From Apostichopus japonicus (lineage: Eukaryota; Echinodermata; Holothuroidea; Aspidochirotida; Stichopodidae), in contig NC_092581.1 of assembly GCF_037975245.1 (NCBI RefSeq), forward strand, positions 18,779,303-18,843,302: 64,000 bases of DNA, given 5' to 3'. The number at the start of each line of letters is the position of its first letter. Position 1 is the stretch's first letter. The notes under the pieces are model-generated. The model was not told the DNA's origin and searched no databases. It worked only from the letters and a program-made list of their open reading frames with translations. The position numbers and the translations under genes are program-made. Positions 10,664-23,600 of this stretch are shown here, in pieces.

Positions 10664-13600
10664 TTAAACGATAAGTTGCGATCCGGATATATATCTGGAT
10701 TCGCTCCAAATGTTCGATTCTCCGCAGTTGGTCAGTCTTCTTTCACACTGCCCGCATCTGTTATACTCGTCGCACTGCTCATGCAGTAGGATGCCCGGAC
10801 TCTGTTGGCTTAACTTATCGTTCTCTTCTCGATCCTTCTTCAAGTCGGCAGCGTCCTTCCAACTGACTTCCAAGCTCTTCCTGGTATCAAAGGCGTGATC
10901 GAAACGGGCTGCTCTATCGGCTATTAGTCTATGGAAGAGAGTACACAGTGGACATATGATTATAACATAAAAGAATCACTTTAAGAACAACAAAGAAATT
11001 GAAATAATATTATAAAGATCAATAATAAACAAAATCTAACAAAGAAATAGAAATAATCATAATAAAAGATAAAAATAATAACAAGAAATAGAAATAGAAA
11101 AAAATAATACAGTCAATATGAAATATCAGGGATTGGAATAAAACCATGTTGAAGTGTAATGTGTCTCCTGAATTTTAGAGACTCAGGCCTAGCGAATTCT
11201 TGTTTCACTAGGTGGGAAGTTTGGCACAGAGTGGAAGGGGGGTGGGGGGAGGGGTGGGATTAGCCTGAAGAAACCAGAATTGTATCAAATCATAGAGTAA
11301 TAAGCCACAAAACCTTTGTAGCCGTAAAAACATATTTTTTTACTCTGAACAGGGTAAGTGGCTTCCCCCTTTGTCAATTAACTTATTGATTTTCAAATAA
11401 ATTGTAAGAAACTTTAGGTAATGTTTTCTACTATTCACATTAACTATAACACATTAATGTCCATCTGATACAGAATGTAACCATAGTCTTATTTCAACAT
11501 TATTTAAAGAAATTTCAGCTGATGAAAGAGCAAGTGACTCACTCTTGTCTCGTTCTATCCAGCATGTCCGTTTCCTCTCGCTGTTGTTTTAGATGTTTGA
11601 GGAGCTTCATCTTCTCAGCTTGATCTACGGCCTTTAGCTGCTCCTGATAGACTTTGATCGCTCGCCTCCTCTTATCTGCTAGCTGCTCATTGGTTGCATC
11701 ATACTTGCCAAAGATGGGCTCCTTGGAGTCTGGAACGGCCACCGGCAGGGGGAGAGGTTTGAATCGAACCTAGAGAAAGATGTGGGATAAAGACCATTAC
11801 ACACAAATTCCTGCAGACAATGTCACAGTTACTGAGAAGACACACAAATACTTCACACTGAAAGTTGAAAACCTCATCTCAATAACCTCCTTACTAACTC
11901 TAAACATGGCTGTTTGAAGGAAGTTAACTTCTTTTTTGTCGGACCATTTAACCTTCTTGTCCCTCCAAGGAGATGGATCACATATGATATGAATAATAAA
12001 CTGAAATGAACTAGATTTGTTCAGACCAACGAATACCTCATTATGGTACAGTAAAATATGATAACTGCTCCTAAGTGATACACTAAAAAAAAATTTAAAA
12101 AAAATCTTCTAAGACAATGGAAGAGAATAAGACATTGGAAAGAAATGAAGACAAGAGAACAAAAGAATAAGACAATAGAAAGGGATGAAGACAATGGAAC
12201 AAAAGAATAAGACATTGTAAAGGAATGAAGACAATAGAACATAATAATAAGACAATAGAAAGTAATGAAGACAATGGAATAAAAGAATATGACAATGTAA
12301 AGGAATGAAGACAATGTAAAGGAATGAAGACAATGGAACATAAGAATAAGACAATGTAACAAAAAAATAAGACAATGGAAAGGAATTAATCTAGAAGAGA
12401 AACCAGTGTATTGTGCCTACCATGCGGTGATCAGGAGTTTGAAATCTGACAGGTTCACTCTCAGAGAAAGGTAAGATAATTTTAGGGACAGGAAGGGTCA
12501 GGGGGTCAAGCTGACGACATGAACGGGGGGTGCACTGTCTACTGTCCAGACAGCCTGTAGTAATAGGGTTGCCATGGTGATTCAATTTTTGCATCTTTTT
12601 GTCCTCTTCGTCGAGGGACTGTTGGATCATGTCTCTGATTTGAACCTGGTTAGACAAGAATGGTTAATGAGAGGACAGCAAAGAGTGGTTAGAAAGAGAA
12701 AGATTGCAAAATTGGGAAAGATGGGTGGAATGTTTAAAGAAGAGGGTTAAAGAAGAGGATAATGAGAGAGAAAGAGACAGAATAACAGCACATTGAATTG
12801 TCTAAAGGCATCTCTCATCTAGCAATAAAACAATTCAAAATTAAACTTCTCAGCAAAAACAGATCAATCTTGTATCTATTCCCTGTATTTAATTTCAGTT
12901 CAAATTCAATTCAAATAAACTTTATTAAACACCAAAAATGGGGCAAATACAGCTAGCTATAAACCAAAGAAAGATTGACTAAGAATAGATAAAGCAGAAA
13001 TAAATGCCTGCATCTGATAATGTCACCTTTTCTACAGTTGTCGCGAGGGGAAAATGTCTTTTTTATTTCAATTTTGTATCGTAACTATTGAAGTTATGAG
13101 TTAATGGTAGAATACCTAAATCAATGTGACTTTTTCTAGATGAGAACTGATCTAGTTTTAAAGTCAGGGATGAAGATGATAACAAAAAGAGAGGAGAAAA
13201 AGAAGAATAGATGAAAATCATAAATGACAAGGGAAACTAAGTGTTAAAGAACTATTTGTTGTTGTTGTTAATATTAAGCAGTCTTACACTAGGGCAAGGA
13301 AAAGGAAGGAATGAAGTGCGGTAAAAGTGATCAAAATAACAGAACTTACCTGAGCAGACAAGGCTCGTTGATACATGTCTGTATGGGCAGCTTTATCACG
13401 AAGATACTGCTCTCTCTGAGCTGCTAATCTAAAGTTAAAATCAGAAATGTCCAAAGTGTCACTGGAAAGTCTCATTTTGCCTCCCTTAGGAACCAATACT
13501 TTTTCATGTTAGCATAAATTGTCTCTACCAGAAGTTGTGACTAAAATACTTTTACAACACGGCAGTTTTTGGTCTGCGACCAAAATGTCCTCAATTATAT

Positions 13601-16600
13601 TCAAATTTCAATCCTTCATGTTTTTGCAGTATAAAAAAAGGGGGCAAAAGCTTGACAATTTGAACATTATATGTCGGTGGAGAACTAAAGCAATACAATC
13701 TAAGCTCATGTAATGACATGGATGGAGAGAGATAATGTTGTATGAAAGATACAACTGCTTATATAGTCTGTAAACAAAGATAGTTTATGTTTAAACAAAT
13801 ATTTCTATTGTCCAAGCTGACTCTCTCTCGATCTCTCTGACAAAAGGTGTAAATTTTCTACACTAGTCATTGAAATCCATCCAGATAAGCCTGTTTAACA
13901 ACAAAGACAAAGTTTATCTATCTAGCAACATCATGCGTCATATCATCATACAAATACATTAAACAAAAATCTTCATTTTTCATATACAATAGGAATATAA
14001 TAAATTATGAAAAGATATTATATTCTGATGGAGATTTGATGTTGGTAGTACATTGACATCTAAACAAACTTTCCAAATTGTATCACATCTCACAGCCAGT
14101 TGAGACAATTTCCTAATGCTAATACCTCTCTTAACTGTACTCCAATATCATGCTCTCAAAGCACTGGTATTGACAGTACAGACAGTTCCTAACCTTGATC
14201 TAGAAACATTCATACTGCTCGTACTGACAATACAAGTGCTCTGAAGCGGGCCATGACACTACAGTATAGAAAAAATTGTCCCAACTGGGTGCATCTCAAG
14301 TACAGTACAAATGGACAGCATGATTAAAGAGAAAATAAAGCTTTCACAGAACAAACAGGATGACATCACAGACAATTTAATGGGTCCTTTTTTTCTGGCC
14401 TAGTAAAGAATTCTTGTAAAAACTAAGGTACCCTTCAAACAACCATATCTATAGTTTGGGACAGTGTATTTGAGGGTTTTCACTTAGCAGTGCTGGATAT
14501 CTTTGCCTTCCCTCTCAGTGTCACATTGTCTGTCACAAGAATATTTCTTTGAAGGAAAGAGGGGTGGGGAGGGAGGGGGAAACAGGAGAAAGGAAACAGA
14601 TAAACTTACTCTTCTGCCAGTTGAACTTGTTCCAGTCTTTCTAGGAAGTCCTTTTCATTTTTCTGTTTCGATTTGGTCGCAGTCTTGGCTTCTACCTGTT
14701 CTGCTAAGTAGCTTGCATATTCGTCTTGCATGAACAATCTCGGTGGGGTAAGGGGACGGGTTTGGAAAATGTACGATCTCTGCAAAAAAAAATGATTTTT
14801 TTTTTAAAGATTTGATTAATTAATGATAACTAACTTAATTTTACAAAAGAGATTACATGACCTACTTATGCCATTGTCATTTTTTAAATTTTTATTTTTG
14901 TTGCATTTTAGAAAGATAGTATATTTAATATTTTTTTATTTCTATGACCTAAAATAGTAAACTATAATGTATAGGGACAACAATATAATACACTTGAAAA
15001 CACTTTTTAAGTATTTCAGTCACTTATTTAAGTGTGTGTTTCCAAAAACAAAAGGGTGTGTTTCCAAGGACTCTAAGTGATTAATCACTCTGGGGTATGC
15101 TATTTTAGGTCAAAATTCTCCAGAAATGGACTTAAGCATAGCTGACTGTTACAGGAATTTACCAACAAATACCAGGTTTTAATCATGACCCAATTTTGCT
15201 GATCAATGCTTAAGTCACAAAATTAAACAACAAAAATGTTACATGACCTACTCATGACACTGCCATTATTTGAACTTTATTCTTGTTGCATTTTAGAAAG
15301 ATTTAATATTTATTTTTTAATTTCTGTGACCTACAATAGTAAACTATAATGTATAAGGGCAACAAATATGATACATAATGGTATGTTTTGATAAAGATCC
15401 TAACATGGTTTCCACACTTTTCAACAAATCACATTCTATAATTTTTAAGACCAAAACATGGTTGACAGTTGACTATGTAGCCTACACACTAAAGAGGACA
15501 TAATGTTAGGCTACCTATAGGAGGCCCAACAATTGTGACCTTTACAATATACAAACACTGAACATTTAATTGTAAAGTTTAAAGGAAAGGTACAAATCAC
15601 AAGCTTGAACACTCCGGACAAAGAAATGTTATTTTTGCCCAAGAAATAGAGTGACCTCTTACAAGAAGGCATGAAAAATGAGAAGTGTTCATATAAGTTT
15701 TTTTTCTTCACTTTTCCAGATTAGACCTCAAATTGAAGGACTTTCAAGATCTAGGAATGAGATATTTCATGTTTACAGACTGTGTGGGGACCACCATGTT
15801 TAAAATTATCAGGCTTACTCACATGAAAGGACGTCGGTCTTTCCTTCTTCTTGGTTTTAATGGCTTCGCTAACTCCAAGATTGAAAGAAGCAATCTTTTG
15901 AGAGTGATGACGGTTACTCAAATTTTGAGCCTAAAGAAAATTAAGAACATGAAATAAAAGTAAGTAAGTAAATTATAAACCAAAAAATTGATAAAGCTTA
16001 CTTACTACTACAAGCTCTTGACCAAATTAATTGCATAAAGTTAATTATTCTGTTTGTAATTTACATTTAACATGTTAAAGATTTCTCCCATGTATCATCT
16101 ATCCTACTATCCCTCCCAACTGCCCACCAGGGTTCATTTTAGATCTTTCAATTTGCTTAGCAGTACTGCTAATCAAAATCCTGAATTGATTAGCAGTTTG
16201 GTAAAAATGGTTAGCATTTTTTTTTCTGTGCACGTGCGCTGCACGATAAAGATAATGTCATAAATGTATCCCTGGCACTGGGGGCGGGGGTCTCCCTCTT
16301 TGGAAATTTTGACTCTCAACTCTCAGAAGAAAGTTTCAAACATATCTTTCCACTTTTAGAGGGAATGCAATTATGCAAGCATTCACGATGTGGCATATTG
16401 CGCAGTAACGTTGATATATCGAATTTCGCCGTTGGCCCCATAAATAGTTACACAAATATCAAAAATCGTGATGAATTTAAATTTTATTGCAGGATGTTCA
16501 CGATATTGATTAAAATACGTCAAAAGTGCGCGAAATCATGTATATCCATGGTAAAATCACACTAGGTTGCCGCCTAGCTTGCCAGTTACAATAGTTTGCA

Positions 16601-19600
16601 GTTTTGATGTCAATAAAAAAGTGGAAGCATATCCCAAGTAAATATTCCGTAGCTAGCTACCGATAGCAGCAACTCGCTTATTATCCACTGCTATTGTCCG
16701 CCACTAGTATTGCTTATTGGCGGCTGCTATTGTCCGCTGTTATTGGTAGCCAACTTCAGCTTGATGCAGACTGAGCCCGCACCGGTGGATCGGAGTACGA
16801 GTGCAAAAGTAACGTTATATTATTATTATTGCGTAGCTGCGTAGGTCAGATCAGGCATAGGCCTAGTAAATTATTTGAATCAAATGCGAAAACAAAACTC
16901 CAAAAGTGTCAGATAAAATAGTAAATATGAGTGTAACATTTCGTGCCAATGAATCATGCTCTGTGTGATAGTAATGTATGTGGTTATTTGGGACTTTAGG
17001 CTGCTATACTCTAGGCGTGTGTAGTCTAGGGGCCTACCTTGGGTTGTGTAGCAGTTGCGCAATACAAAGTATCATCTTGCATCGCAAATGTTAATAATCG
17101 CATCGCAAAGTGCGATGCGATACCGCTTAAAATGAACCCTGCTGCCCACCCTTCTGACCCTCAGAGCTGTTCTTCTAGAATAATGACAGATTGCATCATA
17201 TGTTGGTATTGTTGAAGGAGTATATATGCTACCCCCCTACCTAACCCCTCCATCACCTGACCATATCTCTACCCCTACTATATCCTTACGGTTTCCCAAA
17301 CCTGTTCTCTGATAATGCTCTTTGTAGCCTTCATATGCTAAGTTGTTGAAGGAGTCTATTCTACACCCTCTCCCTTACCCCTCCATCCCCTACCCTCTCC
17401 CCTTACCCTGCCGCCTCCTAACCTGTTCTCTGATAATACTCTCTATACCCTTCATATGCTGATCTTGTTGAAGGAGCACATTCTACTCCCCCTCCCTTAC
17501 CCCTCCTCCTATCATCTCCTCCCCTCTCCCCTAACCCTCCCATCTTCTGGTTTTCTCACCTGTTCTCTGATAATGCTCTATGTATCCTTCAGATGCTGAT
17601 CTTGTTGAAGGAGCACATTCTACTCCCCCTCCCTTATCCCTCCTCCTATCATCTCCTCCCCTCTCCTCCCCTCTCCCCTAACCCTCCCATCTTCTGGTCT
17701 CTTACCTGTTCTCTGATAATGCTCTCTGTGTCCTTCAGGTGCTGATATTGTTGAAGGAGTATATTCTACTCACCCTCCCTTACCCCTCCCTTACCCCTCC
17801 CCTCACCCTCCCATCATCTGGTTTTCTCACCTGTTCTCTGATAATGCTCTCTGTGTCCTTCAGGTGCTGATATTGTTGAAGGAGTATATTCTACTCACCC
17901 TCCCTTACCCCTCCCTTACCCCTCCCCTCACCCTCCCATCATCTGGTTTTCTCACCTGTTCTCTGATAATACTCTCTGTATCCTTCAGATGCTGATATTG
18001 TTGAAGGAGCATATTCTACTCCCCTCCCTTACCCCTCCCTTACCCCTGCCCTCTCCCCTAACCCTCCCATCTTCTGGTTTTCTCACCTGTTCTCTGATAA
18101 TGCTCTCTGTGTCCTTCAGGTGCTGATATTGTTGAAGGAGTCTGTCCTGTTCTTGCTCTTTCTTTCTCCTCTCAGCCTCGAAAGATACTGGCACATTATT
18201 GACAGCCCTCTGGTGACACAGGTAGCAGAGCTCCTGGCCTCCACCCCCATGGCCACAAGAGGAACCAGGAGGGCTGAGACGACTCTTGCTTTGGGTAGTG
18301 TGAGGAGGGGTTGGCGGTTTCAGGACACGTTGAGATTTTGGTGGTGGAAGGTAACCTGTCGGTGACGCTGGTTTACTATTGGGTGGTGACGGAGTCATAG
18401 CATTCCCTCGGATTCCTCGAGGCGGCGTACAAGCGACGAGGTCGTCCTCTAAGCTGATACCGACGGCTGTCGGTATCGCAGGACGAGATGAAGTTTCCCC
18501 TCGAACAGCATCTTCTGGAAAGAATGGAAAGTAAGTTAACCGTAAGGGAGCTAATATATTGTGCCTCCTCTTCATGGTGCAGAGTTTGAAAGAATGATCT
18601 GAGATAAAGAATATTCATAAAACCCTAGCCCGAAATACTTGTCCAAAAGTGTAATGTCTGGTTTCATACATAACTCAGTGCAGGGATCATTTTACCTTTG
18701 ATCCTTCAGCTATTCTGGCAATGTTTACAAATGTGTAATGAATATGTTTACAATATGTTGCCTTTGTAGGGAACATAAGCTGTCAAGGCTTTCCATAAGG
18801 ATAGCAAGGGGAAGTGACAGAGTTTGTTTTGTCTAGCACTAGGAGAACAGACAAAACACAGTCTCAAATTTACTCCAGTTACTATAACAACTAGCAATCC
18901 ATTTGAAGAAATCCTTAAAGAGACACTGTACCAAAAATTAAGAAAGGCTTGATCTAATAAAGTTTTCACTTTCTTTGTGGGCTAACACCCCCTCCCCCAT
19001 ACCCAACCCTTCTTTACACATCATTAACCATTGGCAACACTGTCAATCAATATAGTATATTCTAGGGACTCTCAACAGGCAGATTGTGGGCTAATTCCAG
19101 CCTGCAACAGATTTCAATCCGGCCTCCGAAAGAAAGACCAAACCACAATCTTGCACTAAACTGGTATGCAGGCCTTAATGGCCTTATGCAAAGGCACCCT
19201 ACAGGCCTATCTTGAACATTGCTCAAGCTAGGCATAACAATTGTTTTAATTATCTGGCCCTCTGCTCTAACCGATATTTTTCTCCGGGCAATTTTCAAAC
19301 TAAAAAATGCTGTGAACTACTGGTACAACAGAAAAATTTAACTTAATTTTAATGTCTCACCAGCTTCGTTATCTAGTTCATAGCCGGCCGCTCCATCAGT
19401 AAATATATCTGCCTCAGCCTCTCCTCCCACCTCCTCAACTTCTTCGATAGCTGGCATACTCCCCTGAGCTTGCATGTTATCACTCTCCAGCATTAGGCCA
19501 TCTTTACCAGCTCCTTGGGTTATCCTGTCAAAGTGATTGAAAAATCGTTCTCGTCAATTTCTATACCTTTTTTTAGTCTCTGTTACTTATTTTGCTAATG

Positions 19601-22600
19601 AAGACTTTTTTCTTTCAGTCATATCTGCTGTAAAAAATCTAAACAAGAAATGATTATAATTCTATAATAATATTACCATAATTAATGGTGCAGTTTGTCC
19701 TAAAGTATTTTGCAACAAGCAAAAGGGACATCGGGAGTGAGATCAGAACTTCTGGGATATTTATGTCACTGGATCCCGTGTTGAAAGTCTTCACTTTTCC
19801 TTAAGTATATCACTAAAATGAGAATAACATTATACTTTTTTCCAATATTTCCCTGGACACCCTAACTGACCACAGGTCCAGTGCTTTAGCCCCCCCCCCT
19901 ACCCCAGGCCTGTTAATGTGGGATTTTTCAAACACAACCAGGACAGACAATTGAGAAATTATTCCTCTTACCTTGGAAGAACCAGAGTATTACTTGTTCC
20001 CGGTCTTATACTTGAAGCTCTGGAAATGACAGAATCTGTAGTGTCTGGTCTCTGCAAAGATGTCAAAATAAAAATAAAAAGAGAAATAAATAAGATGACA
20101 CTCTTATATTATTATTTCTTTATTTCTTAATTTCCATCATAATGTGGTGAATAAAACAGACTACCACCAATTTAAAAAGTTCTTCCCTTCAGAATTGTTC
20201 CCAAAACATTGTAGAGTGTTTATCACAAGGAAAATATGTTTTAGGTAGAAAAGAAAAGAAAACCTGCTGGGATGTCAGCAGTTAAAAAAGGGGTAATTTA
20301 GCACCACCAAATTTAATCATATTTCATCTGCTAAAATTATTTGTTGACAGTTTGAATTCAATGCCTAAATTCATTTACAAATATTGAAAGGACTTCTACA
20401 TGTACAAATAATACTACTTACAATGCACGCAAAAACATACGGTATGCATGTTGATTGAGTGATATGTTAGGAGGTGATGGTAGGGAGAGGTATATAAGAT
20501 ATGCAATCACGGATGAATTATAATGCAAGAAAGAAGTTTTTGGCCCAAAAAAAGATGGGGTCACCTCTTCCAACTTTGCCCAAAGAGTAAGGGCTAATTA
20601 CTAAATTACTAAACTTAAAAATATAACAAATGATCAACTAAAAAAAAATTTAAAAAAATACTAAACAAATTCAAACATGTTATGACTGCATAAATCTCCA
20701 GGGTTATGTCTATTACTGAAACAAAATTGTAACTTACATTTCTGAGCGCTTCTGAAAGCTGTCCAGATCCGTCCATCATGTTCATAAACACTTTGAAGAA
20801 TTTCATCTTGACTTTACCATCCCTGATGAGGAGTTTGCCAATCCCACTGAAAGTAAACTCGACATTCCTCCTAGCTTGAACCGCCCTAGAGAAAGCTTGC
20901 AACACTTCCTTGACGCAACCCTCCACAGTGTCGCGATCAAACGGGCTCTCGCTGGAGAGGGCTGAAAAGTTGAGTTGGACGATTGGTATTTGACCTGCAA
21001 GAATCATAAAAATATCGAACAGGAATGACAAAATAACCGAATAACAAAAATGTTTAATTATTCTGTGTCAATTGAAATACTTAGGTGGTAATATGAGTAA
21101 TGTTTCTCACATGTTGAAGAGGGAATAATTTGAAGGGTAAAACCAGAAAGAACAAGATAGGTGAAGGCACCAAATCTTTTTTGAAAAAAAAAAGCAATGC
21201 TTCAATATTTTGCAAAGTAAAAAAAAATGAAAGTTGAGAAATAAACAAGCAGTATCTATAACAAGAAGTCTGTGTAGATTGCTGTCTTAAATATACTTTT
21301 ATACACTTTAGGAAATAATAAAAGTCAAGAAACCAAATATTTATAACTTTATGTCAACTATTTAGCATATTTAGAAATTTCAAATCAAAGAGTGAGGCCT
21401 AATGAGTTTAGTTTTGATATAACTTAATAAGAACAGCACAAGTTTTTCCCTAGTATATTCTCTACAGTTTATATGTTACTGGAACAGAGAAAACAAACAT
21501 TGATAGACAGATACACAGAGAGGTATTTATGTCAAGAACCAACTTCTCGGCCTTTTGGCTAAGATCATGTGTAGTATCTGTTCTTTTTCGAGGGGAATGG
21601 TGATACACACCAGACGATGATCACATAGTCACAGTCTCGATGCAAGGGGACTGGGGTTGAGAGCGAATCAGTCGTTTGGTAGTTTAGTTTTCGTGCCCAG
21701 GTTCTTTCCTGTGTGACTTTTCTTAAAAAGTATCAACTACAAGCAAATTCACATAAATGGTATTAAGATAGAGAGAGGGAGAGAGAAAGAGATTGGAAAG
21801 GAAGAAACCTGCATAAGTACTAACCTGATGTAAAATGCTTTGGATTCTGCAAGCCGTGTGTCTGTGCAAATTTCTCTGAGAGGACAAACACTGGTCTTTG
21901 TATAAGCATGAATTTATTATTGCCAATATCAAGTTTCTTCTGACTAAAAGTGAATGTCCCAATTCCTGGTATATGAACACCTTTCTGAAGATTCATGTGA
22001 CGTTCAACAAAAGCGGCAACATTGTCCCAGACACTGACGATATCTGTAATATCAAGAGATTGAGCAACTTTTCAGAAATTGAAAGTAAATTTACACATGT
22101 ACTGTATATTTAACATTGGAGCAGTTTAGATCATGATAGCAACAAACAAGGCAAACATTTAGACTAGCATCAAGTTACATATATTAATGTTTAAACTATT
22201 CACATTTCACTACAGCCTTGATTGATAAAAAATAGGTCAAATATAGCAATAAAGAAGGCACTATGCCTATAGTAATCCATGGGCCTACAGTAAGGCATGG
22301 TTTGTTGTTGAGAAGTTCTGCATGGATATGATAGATTTCCGATGAATAACGACTGAGAGAAAACATTGAACTAATTTATTTACTCTATTGAACTAATTTA
22401 TTTATTCTATATATTCAACTGTAAGGGGTAAGTTATAGGCAGCATTTGGCAGGGCAACAACCACTTGCCCTAGCCACAAATTGGGCTTGATCACACCAAA
22501 CCTGCAAATTCTAGAAGTAGACAAGCCATTTGGCTAGTAGTACTGATTGGGGGGGGGGGGAGGGGTCTACCCCATGGGCAATGATATAACACTGGTTACA

Positions 22601-22804
22601 AGCAATTAACAAAAATTTGCAAAAATTTGCACACTGGTGTAACAATTCCGGTAATCATAAATCATGATTGCATGACCGTGATTAGACCTTAGGCTAATGT
22701 TATGATAATGTGCATTGTAACTTACCATCGTCCGAGAGCTTCGGAATGGCAGAATACTTGTTCTTCTTCGCCTCGGCGACGAATTCCTGAAGGGCGTCCG
22801 TCAT
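10664..22804 (-). CDS. CCDC81: Coiled-coil domain-containing protein 81 (CCDC81), complete, 12 exons
   Basis: Exons in transcript order are 22804-22726, 22043-21825, 20994-20738, 20051-19972, 19524-19361, 18514-18087, 15930-15823, 14779-14610, 13428-13350, 12645-12421, 11769-11543 and 10928-10664. All have GT-AG borders, phases agree, and they sum to 2301 nt (766 residues). Residues 1-185 form the paired HU-like DNA-binding-fold domains typical of CCDC81, with landmarks GVHIPGIGTFTF, NNKFMLIQRPVF and MDGSGQLSEAL. A proline-rich linker and a CYLC motif (Cys363, Cys366) lead into charged coiled coils, including FLERLEQVQLAEE and the PVAVPDSKEPIFGKYD segment. A C-terminal cysteine cluster (Cys731, 737, 740, 747) within GESNIWSESRYI closes the protein. 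Human CCDC81 is shorter (about 650 residues) and has been linked to centriolar satellites and cilia; that role is inferred here. The ATG at 22804 is chosen because it opens the conserved first exon. Confidence 0.95.
12107..12384. repeat. Purine-rich minisatellite in CCDC81 intron
   Basis: Repeated AATAAGACAATGGAAAGGAA and ATGAAGACAATGGAAC blocks, about 20 bp each, lie directly downstream (in transcript direction) of exon 10. The long open frames across it on the minus strand are products of the repeat. Confidence 0.85.
14853..15380. repeat. Direct duplication (~140 bp copies, ~390 bp apart)
   Basis: The segments at about 14853-14990 and 15240-15380 share TACATGACCTAC, TTGTTGCATTTTAGAAAGAT and AGTAAACTATAATGTATA. 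They lie in an intron of CCDC81 and are diverged by substitutions and small gaps. Confidence 0.75.
16128..17141. mobile_element. hAT-type element with 8-bp target duplication
   Basis: It begins CAGGGTTCATTTTAG and ends CTTAAAATGAACCCTG, a near-perfect inverted repeat. The flanks 16120-16127 and 17142-17149 are both CTGCCCAC, an exact 8-bp duplication as left by hAT transposases. I see no transposase frame, so it is non-autonomous or decayed. It sits in the CCDC81 intron between exons 6 and 7. Confidence 0.85.
17160..18010 (-). repeat. Array of degenerate copies of the CCDC81 exon-6 tail and donor site
   Basis: Six clear copies (donors near 17951, 17826, 17701, 17555, 17418 and 17296) and one remnant (around 17170-17230) repeat the last ~57 nt of exon 6 plus its splice donor and adjoining intron. 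In three copies (17951, 17826, 17701) the 60 nt after a TAG stay open and encode N-[IM]-LLQQYQHLKDTESIIREQ, in phase with the neighbouring exons, and keep a GT donor. The copy at 17555 has an in-frame TAG and the one at 17296 is out of frame. Divergence rises with distance from exon 6. The sequence before each unit is G/A-rich, not a pyrimidine tract, so use as exons is doubtful. Confidence 0.8.
19040..19325. mobile_element. Possible decayed hAT-like element
   Basis: The segment has a left end AGGGACTCTCAACAGGC, a body with AATCCGGCCTCCG, and a right end GCTGTGAACTACTGG that together recall hAT-type MITEs. No clean inverted ends or target duplication were found. Confidence 0.3.
21543..21586 (+). 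pseudogene. U2 snRNA-derived 5' fragment
   Basis: About 44 nt starting CTTCTCGGCCTTTTGGCTAA match the 5' end of U2 spliceosomal RNA almost exactly, including the branch-site-pairing GTGTAGTA region, with one visible change (CATG for CAAG). The sequence then departs completely: no stem-loop IIa and no Sm site of the usual form. It lies in a CCDC81 intron on the opposite strand. A retro-copied chimera or an snRNA-derived repeat is more likely than a working U2 gene. Confidence 0.65.
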
Positions 22805-23029
22805 TCTCAATTCACTTATCTAGTTATATTTCACACATGCTAAATGATCACAAAAGTAAAAAACAATCTTTCTGTATATAATTTAGTTTTAATGTATTCT
22901 ACAACGTATGTTCCATGTAGTCCCAAAGGTAAGGTATCTGTGTAGGCAGGCGTGTATTTATTTATCATGCATTGTCCATATGATTTGGCAACCGTATTGA
23001 ATGTGTTGTATATAATGCCGCGGTGCTGG

Positions 23030-23043
23030 GTTGCTATAGCAAT
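23030..23043. promoter_or_regulatory. Candidate RFX X-box upstream of CCDC81
   Basis: GTTGCTATAGCAAT lies 226 bp upstream of the CCDC81 start codon. It contains the perfect palindrome TTGCTATAGCAA and closely matches the RFX consensus GTTGCCATGGCAAC. RFX factors drive ciliary genes, so the position fits a cilium or centrosome gene. The match is seen; function is inferred. Confidence 0.55.
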
Positions 23044-23379
23044 CCAAGTGTTTTCACAATGTGACATTACGTAATGTGAAGGTACTCACTTATTATTGGA
23101 CGCCTTGAGGGCAAATATTAAGCACACTACTGAATGAGTATAAATGAAAGTGGGACTACAGTCTATGTATAAAAGAGTCTCAAGATTGACGTTAAATTGA
23201 CGTTGTAGTTGTAGGTTTGGGTGAGGGATTAAGGTGTGTACGAGATCAATCCAACCCAGAATATTGCTAGAGGTGGAAGTATTCCACTAACGTGGTGCTA
23301 ATGAGACAAAATAGTTTAATAGTTCCTTCTACAATGTTTCAAAGTTTTGTGGTACATATCAGAGCTGCAGTCAAGTACT

Positions 23380-23600
23380 TCTATGTATGTATGTATCTAT
23401 GTATATGTGATCTTCCCGCAATCAGGAACTCGCGAAAGAAGCCATGGAGGCTTGTAGACTCGCAAGCTGACCTAAGCCAATCTCTCGGCACACATCCATT
23501 TAACGTCCATGTCAGGAGGTTGTTATTGAACAACACCCTTGCCAGACGACACACATTGCTGTCGGCGGGGAATCGAACCGGGGATCTCATGACTGCAGAC
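23380..23600 (-). mobile_element. Diverged tRNA-derived SINE (family 1 relative)
   Basis: It shares GGAACTCGCGAA, AAGCTGACC and TTTAACGTCCATG with the family-1 SINEs and has GGTTCGATTCCCC on the minus strand as a B-box. A TATG-rich tail is at the left. Body differences suggest another subfamily. The remaining upstream region 23601-24540 shows nothing I recognise. Confidence 0.65.

Noticed and set aside
12021-12375. Ser/Phe/Ile-rich minus-strand frames resembling membrane proteins
   Set aside because: They are translations of a purine-rich minisatellite in an intron of CCDC81.
17985-18575. 196-residue frame as the end of a shorter CCDC81
   Set aside because: Its upstream part is exon 6 of CCDC81, but the end reads through the donor at 18086 into the repeat array; a GT donor and an in-phase next exon exist.
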